Below, piece after piece: positions 45,844-54,646 of a DNA stretch of 64,000 nt. The position numbers and the translations under genes were made by a program. Source of the DNA: Pseudomonadota bacterium (GTDB taxonomy: Bacteria > Myxococcota_A > Polyangia > Haliangiales > Haliangiaceae); contig JAKSDA010000555.1 of NCBI GenBank assembly GCA_022360315.1, positions 1 through 64,000 of the forward strand, in the 5' to 3' direction. Within the stretch, counting starts at the first letter, position 1, and every line of letters starts with the position of its first letter. Under the pieces are notes generated by a model, which was not told the DNA's origin, searched no databases, and worked only from the letters and a program-made list of their open reading frames with translations.

Positions 45844-46517
45844 GCGAGCCTGCCGTGGCATTATTGCCGGGCCAGCCAGCCGCGTCCGTATCCAGCGCGG
45901 CCATTGCGCGCGCAGTTGCGGTCTTGCGGGCAGGCGGCGTTGTCTGCATTCCGACCGAGACCACCTATGGCCTGGCGGTCGATGCGCAGGATCGCCCCGC
46001 CCTGGCCCGACTGACCCACCTCAAACAGGGCCGAGATGCGGGCTCGCCGTTTGCCCTGATCGCTGCCGACCCGGGGTCGGCCCGCACCGTGGCTGGTGCC
46101 TGGCCCGATGTGGCCGAAAAATTGGCCACGCGCCACTGGCCCGGACCGCTCACCCTGGTCGTTCCCGCCCGGTCCGGCCTGCCCGCTGAGATCGTCGGGC
46201 CGCCGGCCATGGACGGCTGGGCACCCTTCTCGGGCGGAGTGGGCGTTCGGGTATCGAGCCACCCGGTACCGGTCGCCCTGGCCCGGGGCCTGGGCCGGCC
46301 GATCACCGCGACCAGCGCCAATCCCAGCGGTGAGCCCCCTGCCCTCGACGTGACCCAGGCCCGGGCCTACTTTGGCGATGCGGTGGTCTATCTCGACGCC
46401 GGAGCAGCCCCGGCTCGGTCCGCTTCCACGGTTGTCGCGGTCGCGGCTGACGGGCGTGCCTTGGTGCTCAGGCCCGGCCCGATCGACGTCAGTCAAGAGC
46501 TGGCGCCAAGATTGTAA
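45840..46517 (+). CDS. tsaC: Sua5/YciO/YrdC family protein (threonylcarbamoyl-AMP synthase)
   Basis: 225 residues. The start is the ATG overlapping the purE stop; the frame is open upstream only because it crosses purD. YrdC motifs: [59 protein letters not shown] and [13 protein letters not shown]. It makes threonylcarbamoyl-AMP for the t6A37 modification of tRNA. The Lys/Arg KxR motif of the family reads [13 protein letters not shown], a small variation. Confidence 0.92.
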   Translation: MSEPAVALLPGQPAASVSSAAIARAVAVLRAGGVVCIPTETTYGLAVDAQDRPALARLTHLKQGRDAGSPFALIAADPGSARTVAGAWPDVAEKLATRHWPGPLTLVVPARSGLPAEIVGPPAMDGWAPFSGGVGVRVSSHPVPVALARGLGRPITATSANPSGEPPALDVTQARAYFGDAVVYLDAGAAPARSASTVVAVAADGRALVLRPGPIDVSQELAPRL

Positions 46518-46613
46518 GTAACCTCCTTGCCCGACCAGAGTATTATTTACCAAAGCTCTTCTGGCAGATAGAGCGAGCGCTTTTGGCAAACATTGGTTGG
46601 GAGGAGATGCACA

Positions 46614-47756
46614 ATGAACCAGCTTACTCAGCAACAGACCAGCGAGGCGATCCAGTACAACAGAGACCGTTCTTACCCCGAGGCCACCTGGCGGGCGGTC
46701 CAGCAGGCGGTCGGCGCCGATGTCGACGGCAAACCCGGACCGAATACAGCGCGTCAAATCGCGCAATTCCAGCGGGACAACCGACTGAGTGTCGATGGCA
46801 AGCTCGGTCGCAATACTCTGTCTGCGCTGGGTGTCGATCCGGACTCGGGCCAGCCCACGGCGCCCCGCGCAGAGGGATCTGATCCGGCCATCGACTCGGT
46901 TTCCCCGCAACCTGTGCAGCCGAGCCCGGTCGCCCAGCCGGCCGAGCCGGGCATGGCTCCGATAACCGCCGACAAGGTGCCGGCCGGGTTTCGCATGGTC
47001 CGCAGCGGCAAGGGGCTGTCGCGGTACAGCGACCAGCGTCTCGATCGCACTCTACTGCATATCCGCGAACACGGTCTCATCGACCTGTCCGATGAGGATA
47101 TCGACACATTGCAGCGGATCGCCAATATCGAGACCAGCGGCACCATACAGGGCATCAACACCTGGGATTCGGCGGTGGTGAGCATTGGCTTCATGCAATG
47201 GACCCTGCAGCACGGCAAGATTCAGGAATGGATCGGGCGCGCGCCCGCGGCATTTGCCCGCTACGGCATAGAACTCGACCCCGACAACAAATACACCTGG
47301 AAACACAGCCAGGAGGTAGCGATCAAGGGAGTTGCCGACAAATCGGTCCTGCGCTGGAACGGCTGGGCACAGCGCTTCTACGACGTCGGCCTCGACGAGG
47401 AGGCGATTGCGGCCGAGGTCGGGCTGGCCAAACTATTTCTCGGACGGGCGTTACAGGGGCTAAAAAGCCGGCTGCAGAAAAAACACGACGTGGGCAGTGA
47501 TGGGTACGACGAGTTCATGCGCCATTACGACGCCTCGCTGGCCATACGCGGCATCTTTCAGGCGTCGTTTAACAACCTTCCCGCCGGATCGACGCGCGGG
47601 GTCGCCCTGGCTCTCGAATTGTCCTCACCCGGCGACAGCACGGATCGGTTTCTCGAGCACTTCAGAAGGGGAATCCGGCAATCGTTCGGCGAATGGAACT
47701 ACGACCAGCGGGGCAAAAACCTCACCACCAAGACCCTCGAAGGCGCCCGGTTCTGA
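46614..47756 (+). CDS. Peptidoglycan-binding protein with lysozyme-like domain
   Basis: 380 residues from ATG 46614, after GGAGGAGATGCACA. Residues about 20-75 are a PG_binding_1 domain (VGADVDGKPGPNTARQIAQF, LSVDGKLGRNTLSALG). A Pro-rich linker (75-120) leads to a domain with RIANIETSGTIQGINTWD and GFMQWTLQHGKIQEWI; a Glu in IETSG (173) followed by such a helix pattern resembles lytic transglycosylase/muramidase folds. No signal peptide, so export by a specialised route is likely. Just upstream of a DUF4157 gene, a setting seen for contractile-injection or similar effectors. Confidence 0.75.
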   Translation: MNQLTQQQTSEAIQYNRDRSYPEATWRAVQQAVGADVDGKPGPNTARQIAQFQRDNRLSVDGKLGRNTLSALGVDPDSGQPTAPRAEGSDPAIDSVSPQPVQPSPVAQPAEPGMAPITADKVPAGFRMVRSGKGLSRYSDQRLDRTLLHIREHGLIDLSDEDIDTLQRIANIETSGTIQGINTWDSAVVSIGFMQWTLQHGKIQEWIGRAPAAFARYGIELDPDNKYTWKHSQEVAIKGVADKSVLRWNGWAQRFYDVGLDEEAIAAEVGLAKLFLGRALQGLKSRLQKKHDVGSDGYDEFMRHYDASLAIRGIFQASFNNLPAGSTRGVALALELSSPGDSTDRFLEHFRRGIRQSFGEWNYDQRGKNLTTKTLEGARF

Positions 47757-48046
47757 CCACACTCTCGCGGCGAAACTCTTGCTCATTGGCGACGTGCCGG
47801 GATCTCCCGGCTATGGCCTGTGCTTGTTGCAATTTCACGGAGCCTCGACCTGGCACGCGGCCGGGGCAACGCGCGTTTGCTGGACAGGGGCAACCGGTAC
47901 CACACAAGCTCATGCCGGGTATTGGTGATCGAGTTGACGATTCGTTGTACGCAGCTCGTGCAGGTGTGGCAAGTTAGCGACATGTCGTGTCTGCCTCACC
48001 TTGATCCCGCTTTGTCGCGAGGGATTGCGATCCGCAGGGTTGCATC
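47757..48046. other. Intergenic region, nothing recognised
   Basis: 290 bases between the peptidoglycan-binding and DUF4157 genes. Short frames here look like noise and no strong repeat or hairpin stands out. Confidence 0.5.
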
Positions 48047-50299
48047 ATGAAGCGCTCCGAGCGGCCTCCCGAGCAGGCTGCGCGCCATCCCGCACCCAAA
48101 TTACGCCCGACGCCCGCACCGGCATCGGTCTTTCCAAACCTGGCCAGCCAGCTGCGCAATGCCCAGCAGGGAGCCGGCAACGCAGCCGTGGCCGAGGCTG
48201 CGCTGGCGGCCGGGCGCGAGGCCGACGAGGACGCAGACATTCTGCCGTCCCGGGCCGCTCGGTTCGAGGGCGCGCGTCGTTTGCTCGAGCGACGTCCCGA
48301 GGCCGAGGCGCCGAGTCGGCCAGGGCCAGCCTCGGCCTATGACAGCATCATTGCCGCAGCCAACCAGCTGGACTCGAAGGCCAAGACCCGCCGCCACGCC
48401 GACCCAGAGCAGAGCGGATCGACGCCGACAATATCCGATGTCGCCACCAAGGCGATCGAGGCCAAGGGCTCTGGCGACTCGCTCGACGGCGCCGTGGCCA
48501 ACAAGGTCAGTGCCCATCTGAGCGCGGACTTCAGCAACGTTCGCGTGCATACCGACAGAGACTCGGCTGCCGCCACCGCGGCCATGGGTGCCCGGGCATT
48601 TGCGCACAACAAGGATATCTTCTTGGCGCCCGGGGAGAGCCCGACGGACGTCGAGCTCATGGCACACGAGCTGACCCACGTGGCGCAACAGGGCGCTGCC
48701 AACCGCGCGGTTCAGCGGCGAGTCGAAGTAGGACCCGAGAACAGCCCCGCCGAGCAGCAGGCCGACCAGGTTGCAAGGCAGGTCGTGAGCGGAGCGGCAC
48801 CAGCCAGCTTGATCGTCGAAGGCGGGCGGCCCGAGCCCAGGCAGGCCAGGCGGGAAGCGTCAGGAGGGCGCGCTGGCCAGGCTGGAGCGACTTCCTCGCG
48901 CGAGGTATCGACGCGGGGGCCGCAGAGAATCGTCGACGATGAAGTCGCGCCGGGTGCGGCGCAATTGACCAAAAGCGAGTTCCTGGGCCAATTGGCGGCG
49001 GCGATTCGCGATCGCGGCGCACGAGAACTGGGTTCTCTCACCTGGGGGCTCGCCGGCGAGTCGCGTCTCCAGCGGCAAATGGCGGAGTATTCGTCGTACT
49101 CTGCGACAGCCCTAGAGTCCGCGATTGTCCAACACGCGCCCGAATGTGCAAACGAGCCGACCGCGCAGGCGCTCATCCACAAACTCGTCGAGGTGGCGAG
49201 CGCCGACTGGAGCGGGGAAGAATCCGCAGGCGACACGACTGTCGACCGTGGAACCGGTGCGGCCACGCAGACCAGTCCGGTACAGCGCAAGGGCTCTGGA
49301 AGCGGTACATCGCCGCCAACCCCGAAAGAACTGACCGGCGGTGCGCCACTGGATTCACGCGCGGCTTCTCGTATCGGAGACGCCCTTGGTGAGAGCTTCG
49401 CTGCCGTTCAGATTTATACGGGCGCTGGAGCAGCCGAATTGGCCAGAGCCCATGATGCACAAGCTCTTACGTACGAGTCACATATTGCATTTGCGCCCGG
49501 TAAATATCGGCCAAACACCCTGGAAGGCGATGCACTCTTGGCGCACGAACTCGCACACGTCGTGCAGCAGCGCCATCGAGGCGGGTCGATCGACCGTATG
49601 GGGAGCGGTTCGAGCGGTGCCCATGAGGAAGAGGCAGACCAGGTCGCCGCCGGGGTTGTCAGAAGACTCTACGGAGGCGCTCGCGCCGGGGTGCGATCGC
49701 TGGCGCAGCGAGTCCGCCCGGTGCTCACAACAGCACCGCAGCTGCAGCGCTGTGACCACGGCCTCGAGGATAAGGTGTGCCCCCGTCGTCATCGGCAGCT
49801 GGCCACGTTACTGACCGAGGATGAGGCAAAGGTGTGCGAGCTGATCGTCGGGCATAAAAAGAAAAAATCCGCTGGCCCCAAGGACAAAAAGAAAAAATCC
49901 GCTGGCCCCAAGGACAAAAAGAAAAAATCCGCTGGCCTCAAGGACAAAGAGAAAAAATGCACTGACCTCAAGGACAAAGAGAAAAAATGCACTGACCTCA
50001 AGGACAAAACAATCAAATGCCCCATATGTTCGGCCATCAAGTCGAAACAATCCGCAGCGACTGAAAAACAGTTTAATGCTTGCGTTCTCAAAGAGTATCC
50101 AGACTTCACCAAAAAGGATACTGACTGCGAAGGGCCAGGCGGCGGCGCGGCAGAAGATAAAGACCAAGGCGCACAAGCTCAGCAATGCCCGTGGGACGCG
50201 CCCGCCAAAGATGCGGCAGAAGATAAAGACCAAGGCGCACAAGCTCAGCAATGCCCGTGGGACGCGCCCGCCAAAGATATCGATGAGGCCTGGAAATGA
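48047..50299 (+). CDS. Double DUF4157 (eCIS core) protein with repeat-rich Cys tail, effector candidate
   Basis: 750 residues, no signal peptide. Two DUF4157 units: one at about 140-250 (LSADFSNVRVHTDRDSA, FLAPG, LMAHELTHVAQQG with HExxH at 207-211, EQQADQVARQV) and one at about 430-545 (SFAAVQIYTGAGAAEL, LLAHELAHVVQQ with HExxH at 500-504, EEEADQVAAGVVRR). This domain is a marker of cargo loaded into extracellular contractile injection systems and of polymorphic toxins. The region 604-653 is five 10-residue Lys-rich repeats, followed by a Cys-rich tail and two identical 22-residue repeats (701-744). The tail is a likely toxin or binding part, function unknown. The stop overlaps a lipoprotein gene. 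Confidence 0.88.
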   Translation: MKRSERPPEQAARHPAPKLRPTPAPASVFPNLASQLRNAQQGAGNAAVAEAALAAGREADEDADILPSRAARFEGARRLLERRPEAEAPSRPGPASAYDSIIAAANQLDSKAKTRRHADPEQSGSTPTISDVATKAIEAKGSGDSLDGAVANKVSAHLSADFSNVRVHTDRDSAAATAAMGARAFAHNKDIFLAPGESPTDVELMAHELTHVAQQGAANRAVQRRVEVGPENSPAEQQADQVARQVVSGAAPASLIVEGGRPEPRQARREASGGRAGQAGATSSREVSTRGPQRIVDDEVAPGAAQLTKSEFLGQLAAAIRDRGARELGSLTWGLAGESRLQRQMAEYSSYSATALESAIVQHAPECANEPTAQALIHKLVEVASADWSGEESAGDTTVDRGTGAATQTSPVQRKGSGSGTSPPTPKELTGGAPLDSRAASRIGDALGESFAAVQIYTGAGAAELARAHDAQALTYESHIAFAPGKYRPNTLEGDALLAHELAHVVQQRHRGGSIDRMGSGSSGAHEEEADQVAAGVVRRLYGGARAGVRSLAQRVRPVLTTAPQLQRCDHGLEDKVCPRRHRQLATLLTEDEAKVCELIVGHKKKKSAGPKDKKKKSAGPKDKKKKSAGLKDKEKKCTDLKDKEKKCTDLKDKTIKCPICSAIKSKQSAATEKQFNACVLKEYPDFTKKDTDCEGPGGGAAEDKDQGAQAQQCPWDAPAKDAAEDKDQGAQAQQCPWDAPAKDIDEAWK
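49856..50005 (+). repeat. Five 30-bp tandem repeats in the DUF4157 gene
   Basis: Five in-frame units coding KKKKSAGPKD (three, one with Leu) and KEKKCTDLKD (two). The first two DNA units are identical, and so are the last two, showing recent expansion within two subfamilies. Confidence 0.92.
50147..50278 (+). repeat. Two identical 66-bp tandem repeats in the DUF4157 gene
   Basis: 50147-50212 and 50213-50278 are exact copies coding AAEDKDQGAQAQQCPWDAPA plus KD. An acidic, Gln-rich unit with one Cys-Pro-Trp each, at the C-terminus. Confidence 0.92.
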
Positions 50300-50916
50300 T
50301 GAGCAGCCACTTGCTACTGGTCTATTCCCTGGCCTGGGCAATCGTGGTGGCAGCACTGATAGGTGCAAGTGGTTGCCGAAACACTCTCTCTGCGGATATC
50401 CAGGGTGCAGAATCATCCAATCGCGATCACCCTCGTGGGGTCGAAAACATCGCCAAAGCAGTCGATTACGAGACCAATTCCGGTCACGCAGACGTTTTGT
50501 TGCACCGCTCGGAGTGCGGTCCAGTCACCGCCCTGTGGTACGGCGAAGAGCTCGAGCCTCGATTTCCCAGAGAATATGGTGTAAACGAGCTTCGATTCGC
50601 ATTTGCGAGTGCTCGCGGCCAGCAGTATCCCCTCAAGACTCGCGGTGTCCTTCACTTTAGTGACTGGTCGTTCGATGTCTTTGCGCCGGGCTGCCGCCAC
50701 GTGTTGCTCCTCCAGGATCGCTTTGGTCCCTATCACGTGGTCGAGGTTGACGCGCTGAAGGAGTATCTCCTCGGCCAGCGCGCACCGTATAAAGTGATCC
50801 AAGAAAACCACTCGACGGCGCTGGTTCACTTCGATGCGCGCTGGCTATCCGCGTCCGAGTTCGAGTTCAAAGCGGGAGGCGATCCACCCGTCCACGTCCG
50901 TCACCGGCTTCCATAA
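50296..50916 (+). CDS. Predicted lipoprotein coupled to the DUF4157 gene (immunity candidate)
   Basis: 206 residues from ATG 50296 (a second ATG follows directly). Start overlaps the DUF4157 stop (ATGATG). A signal sequence ends in the lipobox IGASGC (Cys27). The mature part has no family I know; it contains HADVLLHRSECGPVTALWYG and FDVFAPGCRHVLLLQDRFG with two further Cys. Periplasmic or outer-membrane lipoproteins coupled to secreted toxins often act as immunity proteins, which is the basis for the suggestion; other roles are possible. Confidence 0.72.
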   Translation: MMSSHLLLVYSLAWAIVVAALIGASGCRNTLSADIQGAESSNRDHPRGVENIAKAVDYETNSGHADVLLHRSECGPVTALWYGEELEPRFPREYGVNELRFAFASARGQQYPLKTRGVLHFSDWSFDVFAPGCRHVLLLQDRFGPYHVVEVDALKEYLLGQRAPYKVIQENHSTALVHFDARWLSASEFEFKAGGDPPVHVRHRLP

Positions 50917-51062
50917 ACGATAACCCCACGACCAGCGCTCGGTCGAACGGCGCCAGATTGCAGGGGCCACCGAGTCGTCCGGCCAGACTGTGTTGTTCAC
51001 AACTCTGGCGTACTCGTCGGCTTGCGGTGACTGTCGGCCCGTGATGGTACTCTGCCCCGCCC

Positions 51063-54000
51063 ATGCCGCCTATCACCTCACTTCTCATCGCCAACCGCGG
51101 CGAGATCGCGCTGCGCGTGATCCGCACCGCAGCCGATCTCGGACTGCACACAGTGGCGGTTTTTTCCGAGGACGACGCCGACGGGCTGCACACTCGATGG
51201 GCCGACCAGGCCCGGCCGCTGCGCGGCAGCGGGGCCCCGGCCTATCTCGACGTGGTCCAGATGGTAGAGGCGGCGCGAGCCGCAGGCTGCGACGCGATCC
51301 ACCCGGGCTACGGTTTTCTGTCCGAGAGCGCGGCCTTTGCGCGCGCCTGTGACAAGGCCGGCATCGCATTCGTCGGCCCTCGGCCCGAGACCCTCGAGCT
51401 GTTCGGCGACAAGGCCGCTGCCCGGGCACTTGCCGAGCGCTGCGGAGTAGCCGTTTTGGCCGGGACCACCGGTGCCACCAGCGTCGACGCTGCACGCGAC
51501 TTCATCACCTCGCTCGGCCACGGCGCGTCGGTCATCGTAAAAGCCGTGGCAGGTGGCGGCGGGCGCGGAATGCGCGTGGTGCACGACCCCGAAACACTCG
51601 AAGCCGCCTTCGAACAAGCCTCCCGCGAGGCCAGAGCCGCCTTCGGCAACGGCGCCCTCTATGTCGAGCGCTGGATGCCGCACGCGCGCCACCTCGAGGT
51701 CCAGATTATCGGCGATGGATCGGGCCAGGTGAGCCAGCTCGGTGAGCGCGAGTGTACAATTCAGCGCCGCCACCAAAAGCTGATCGAGATCGCGCCGAGC
51801 CCCTGGCTATCGGCCGAGCTGCGCCAAGAGCTGACCCGCGCCGCCGTGCGGCTCGGCGAAACGACCCGCTACTTGGGCCTGGGTACCATCGAATTCTTGC
51901 TCGACGCCGACACACCCGGGTCCTACGCGTTCATCGAGGCCAATGCCAGGCTGCAGGTCGAGCACACAGTCACCGAGGAGGTGATCGGCATCGACCTGGT
52001 GCGGGCGCAGCTCGACATCGCAAAAGGACTCTCTCTCGCCGACATCGGCATGACGCAGGCAGCGATCCCGGCACCGCGCGGCTTCGCGATCCAGCTCCGC
52101 ATCAATACCGAGAAGCTCGGCAAAGACGGGCTGGCGCGGCCCACCTCGGGAACGCTCAGTGCATTCGAACCGCCCACCGGCCCGGGACTTCGCACCGACA
52201 CAGCGGGCCACGTCGGCTATGCCACCAGCGCGCGCTTCGACTCGCTTCTGGCCAAACTGATCGCGCACTCGCCCTCGTCGGCCTTTGAGGACGCAGTTCG
52301 TCGGGCCGATCGCGGCCTGCGCGAATTCCGCATCGCCGGGGTCGCGACCAACCAGGGCCTGCTGAGCCGGCTTTTGGCCCTGCCCGAGTTTGCCGCGGGT
52401 CAGCTGCACACGCGCTTTGTCGAGCAAAACGCCGCCGACCTGTCGACCCAGCCGGAACCGGCCGAGACCGCACCGAGCCAGCCGAGCGGCCGACTGATCG
52501 CGCAGATCGATGCGAGCGATCCACTGGCGGTGCTCGCCCATGGCAAGGGTCAGGGGTCTGTGCCAGCAGCCCGGGCCATGGCGCCGTCTGCCCATACCGG
52601 CCCGGAGCCAGCCGGTCCACCTGGCGCGATTGCGGTTCGCTCACCGCTGCAGGGAACCGTGCTGAGCCTGGCCGTTGCCGAGGGCGACGCGGTACAAGAC
52701 GGGCGTGCCCTGCTCGTCCTCGAGTCGATGAAGATGGAGCACGTGGTCGGCGCAGAGCACAGCGGCATCGTGCGGCGCATAACAGTTGCACCGGGCGATA
52801 CGGTCGTCGAACACCATCCCCTGCTCTTTCTCGAAGAAACCCCGGTCGAGACCGATCGAGTAGCTGGCCGCCCGGCCGCTCCGCTCGGCATGACCCCGGC
52901 CTCGCATTCGTCTCTGCAAGCGGACCCGATCGACCTGGCCCACGTGCGCCCGGACCTGGCCGAGGCACTCGAGCGCCACCAAATCGGCCTCGACGCACGG
53001 CGACCCAACGCTGTTGCGCGCCGCAAAAAAACCGGTCAGCGCACTGCGCGCGAAAACCTCGAGGACCTGTGCGACCCGGGCAGTTTCATCGAGTACGGGC
53101 CGATCGTGATCGCTGCGCAGCGCAGGCGTCGCCCGGTAGAGGAGCTGATCGAGCGCACGCCAGCAGATGGCCTGATCGCGGGCATAGGGGCGGTAAACGG
53201 CGATATCTTCGACGAGACCGCGGCGCGAACCATGGTGCTCGCCTACGACTACACCGTACTTGCGGGCACCCAGGGTTTGCTGAACCATCGCAAGAAGGAC
53301 CGCATGTTCGAGCTGGCCAGGACACACCGGCTGCCGGTCGTATTCTTCACCGAGGGCGGCGGCGGCAGGCCTGGCGACACCGACAGCACGGTGGTCGCGG
53401 GCCTCGATTGCCTGGCATTCTCCTACTGGGGCCGCCTGTCGGGCCTGGTCCCGCTGGTCGGCATCAACTCGGGACGCTGCTTTGCAGGCAATGCCGCTCT
53501 GCTCGGCTGCTGCGACGTCGTCATCGCCACGCGCAACTCGAATATCGGCATGGGCGGTCCCGCCATGATCGAGGGCGGCGGACTCGGCGCATTTCGCCCC
53601 GAGCAAGTGGGGCCGATCGACGTGCAAACGGCCAACGGTGTGGTCGATATCGCAGTGGCCGACGAGGCCGAAGCAGTTGCGGTGGCCAAAACGTATCTGT
53701 CCTATTTTCAGGGCCGGCTGGCCGACTGGGAGTGCGCCGACTCGCGCGAGCTGCGCCACGTGATCCCGGAAAACCGGCGGCGTGTGTACGACGTGCGCCG
53801 GGTGATCGAGCTTTTGGCCGATACTGGCAGCGCGCTCGAGTTGCGCCGGGGCTTCGGCCCCGGCATGGTCACTGCGCTGGTCCGCATCGAGGGCCGCGCT
53901 ATTGGCATCATCGCCAATAATCCGCAACACCTGGCCGGCGCCATCGACAGCGACGGCGCCGACAAGGCGACCCGCTTCATGCAGCTGTGCGATGCCTTCG

Positions 54001-54500
54001 ACCTGCCCATCCTCTTTTTGTGCGACACGCCGGGTATCATGGTGGGACCGGAGGCCGAAAAAACCGCCCTGGTACGCCATGCCTCGCGCATGTTCGTGAC
54101 CGGCAGCAGTCTCACTGTGCCGTTCTTTACCGTCGTGCTGCGCAAGGGCTACGGTCTCGGAGCACAGGCCATGGCCGGCGGCAGCTTCAAGGCAGGACTC
54201 TTTACCGTGGCCTGGCCAACCGGCGAGTTCGGCGGCATGGGCCTCGAAGGCGCGGTCAAGCTCGGCTACCGCAAAGAGCTCGCCGCGATCGAGGACCCCG
54301 GCGAACGCCGCCGCCTCTACGACGAGATGGTCGACCGCATGTACCAGCAGGGCAAGGCCGTAAATATGGCCTCGCTATTCGAACTCGACGACGTCATCGA
54401 TCCGGCCGACTCGCGGCACTGGATCACCCGCGCCCTGGCCTCGGTGGCCCCGCCCGCCCCGCGCACGGGCAAGAAGCGCCCGTGCATCGATACCTGGTAG
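51063..54500 (+). CDS. Single-chain biotin-dependent acyl-CoA carboxylase (BC-BCCP-CT)
   Basis: 1145 residues joining all three parts of the reaction. Biotin carboxylase at about 1-450 (LLIANRGEIALRVIRTA, GGGGRGMRVV, EANARLQVEHTVTEE); biotin carrier at about 520-595 with the biotinylated Lys557 in ESMKMEH; carboxyltransferase at about 615-1145 (RTARENLEDLCDPGSF, FTEGGGGRPGDTDS, then the CT-beta half with FLCDTPGIMVG and GGSFKAGLFTVAWPTGEFGG). The layout matches the long-chain acyl-CoA carboxylases described from mycobacteria and other bacteria. Substrate chain length cannot be read here. Confidence 0.93.
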   Translation: MPPITSLLIANRGEIALRVIRTAADLGLHTVAVFSEDDADGLHTRWADQARPLRGSGAPAYLDVVQMVEAARAAGCDAIHPGYGFLSESAAFARACDKAGIAFVGPRPETLELFGDKAAARALAERCGVAVLAGTTGATSVDAARDFITSLGHGASVIVKAVAGGGGRGMRVVHDPETLEAAFEQASREARAAFGNGALYVERWMPHARHLEVQIIGDGSGQVSQLGERECTIQRRHQKLIEIAPSPWLSAELRQELTRAAVRLGETTRYLGLGTIEFLLDADTPGSYAFIEANARLQVEHTVTEEVIGIDLVRAQLDIAKGLSLADIGMTQAAIPAPRGFAIQLRINTEKLGKDGLARPTSGTLSAFEPPTGPGLRTDTAGHVGYATSARFDSLLAKLIAHSPSSAFEDAVRRADRGLREFRIAGVATNQGLLSRLLALPEFAAGQLHTRFVEQNAADLSTQPEPAETAPSQPSGRLIAQIDASDPLAVLAHGKGQGSVPAARAMAPSAHTGPEPAGPPGAIAVRSPLQGTVLSLAVAEGDAVQDGRALLVLESMKMEHVVGAEHSGIVRRITVAPGDTVVEHHPLLFLEETPVETDRVAGRPAAPLGMTPASHSSLQADPIDLAHVRPDLAEALERHQIGLDARRPNAVARRKKTGQRTARENLEDLCDPGSFIEYGPIVIAAQRRRRPVEELIERTPADGLIAGIGAVNGDIFDETAARTMVLAYDYTVLAGTQGLLNHRKKDRMFELARTHRLPVVFFTEGGGGRPGDTDSTVVAGLDCLAFSYWGRLSGLVPLVGINSGRCFAGNAALLGCCDVVIATRNSNIGMGGPAMIEGGGLGAFRPEQVGPIDVQTANGVVDIAVADEAEAVAVAKTYLSYFQGRLADWECADSRELRHVIPENRRRVYDVRRVIELLADTGSALELRRGFGPGMVTALVRIEGRAIGIIANNPQHLAGAIDSDGADKATRFMQLCDAFDLPILFLCDTPGIMVGPEAEKTALVRHASRMFVTGSSLTVPFFTVVLRKGYGLGAQAMAGGSFKAGLFTVAWPTGEFGGMGLEGAVKLGYRKELAAIEDPGERRRLYDEMVDRMYQQGKAVNMASLFELDDVIDPADSRHWITRALASVAPPAPRTGKKRPCIDTW

Positions 54501-54517
54501 GCCCCGCCGGGCAGGGT

Positions 54518-54636
54518 CTCACCCCGATAACTGCCTCACCCTGACAATTGCCTCACCTTGATAAGAATCTCACGTAAGAATCTCACGTAAGAATCTCACT
54601 CAGACAATTGTCTCACCTATACCGTGCCGGTCTCAC
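54518..54636. repeat. Array of eight CTCAC motifs spaced 13-20 bp
   Basis: CTCAC recurs eight times between the carboxylase and debranching genes, with steps of 17, 17, 17, 13, 13, 17 and 20 bases. The central part is a 13-base tandem repeat (TAAGAATCTCACG, three copies, 54562-54600). Neighbouring units share GACAATTG. It may be an iterated protein binding site or a decayed minisatellite. Confidence 0.8.
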
Positions 54637-54646
54637 ACTCATCCGG

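Noticed and set aside
51078-52595. Minus-strand frames opposite the carboxylase
   Set aside because: No protein features; the + strand holds the biotin carboxylase domain.
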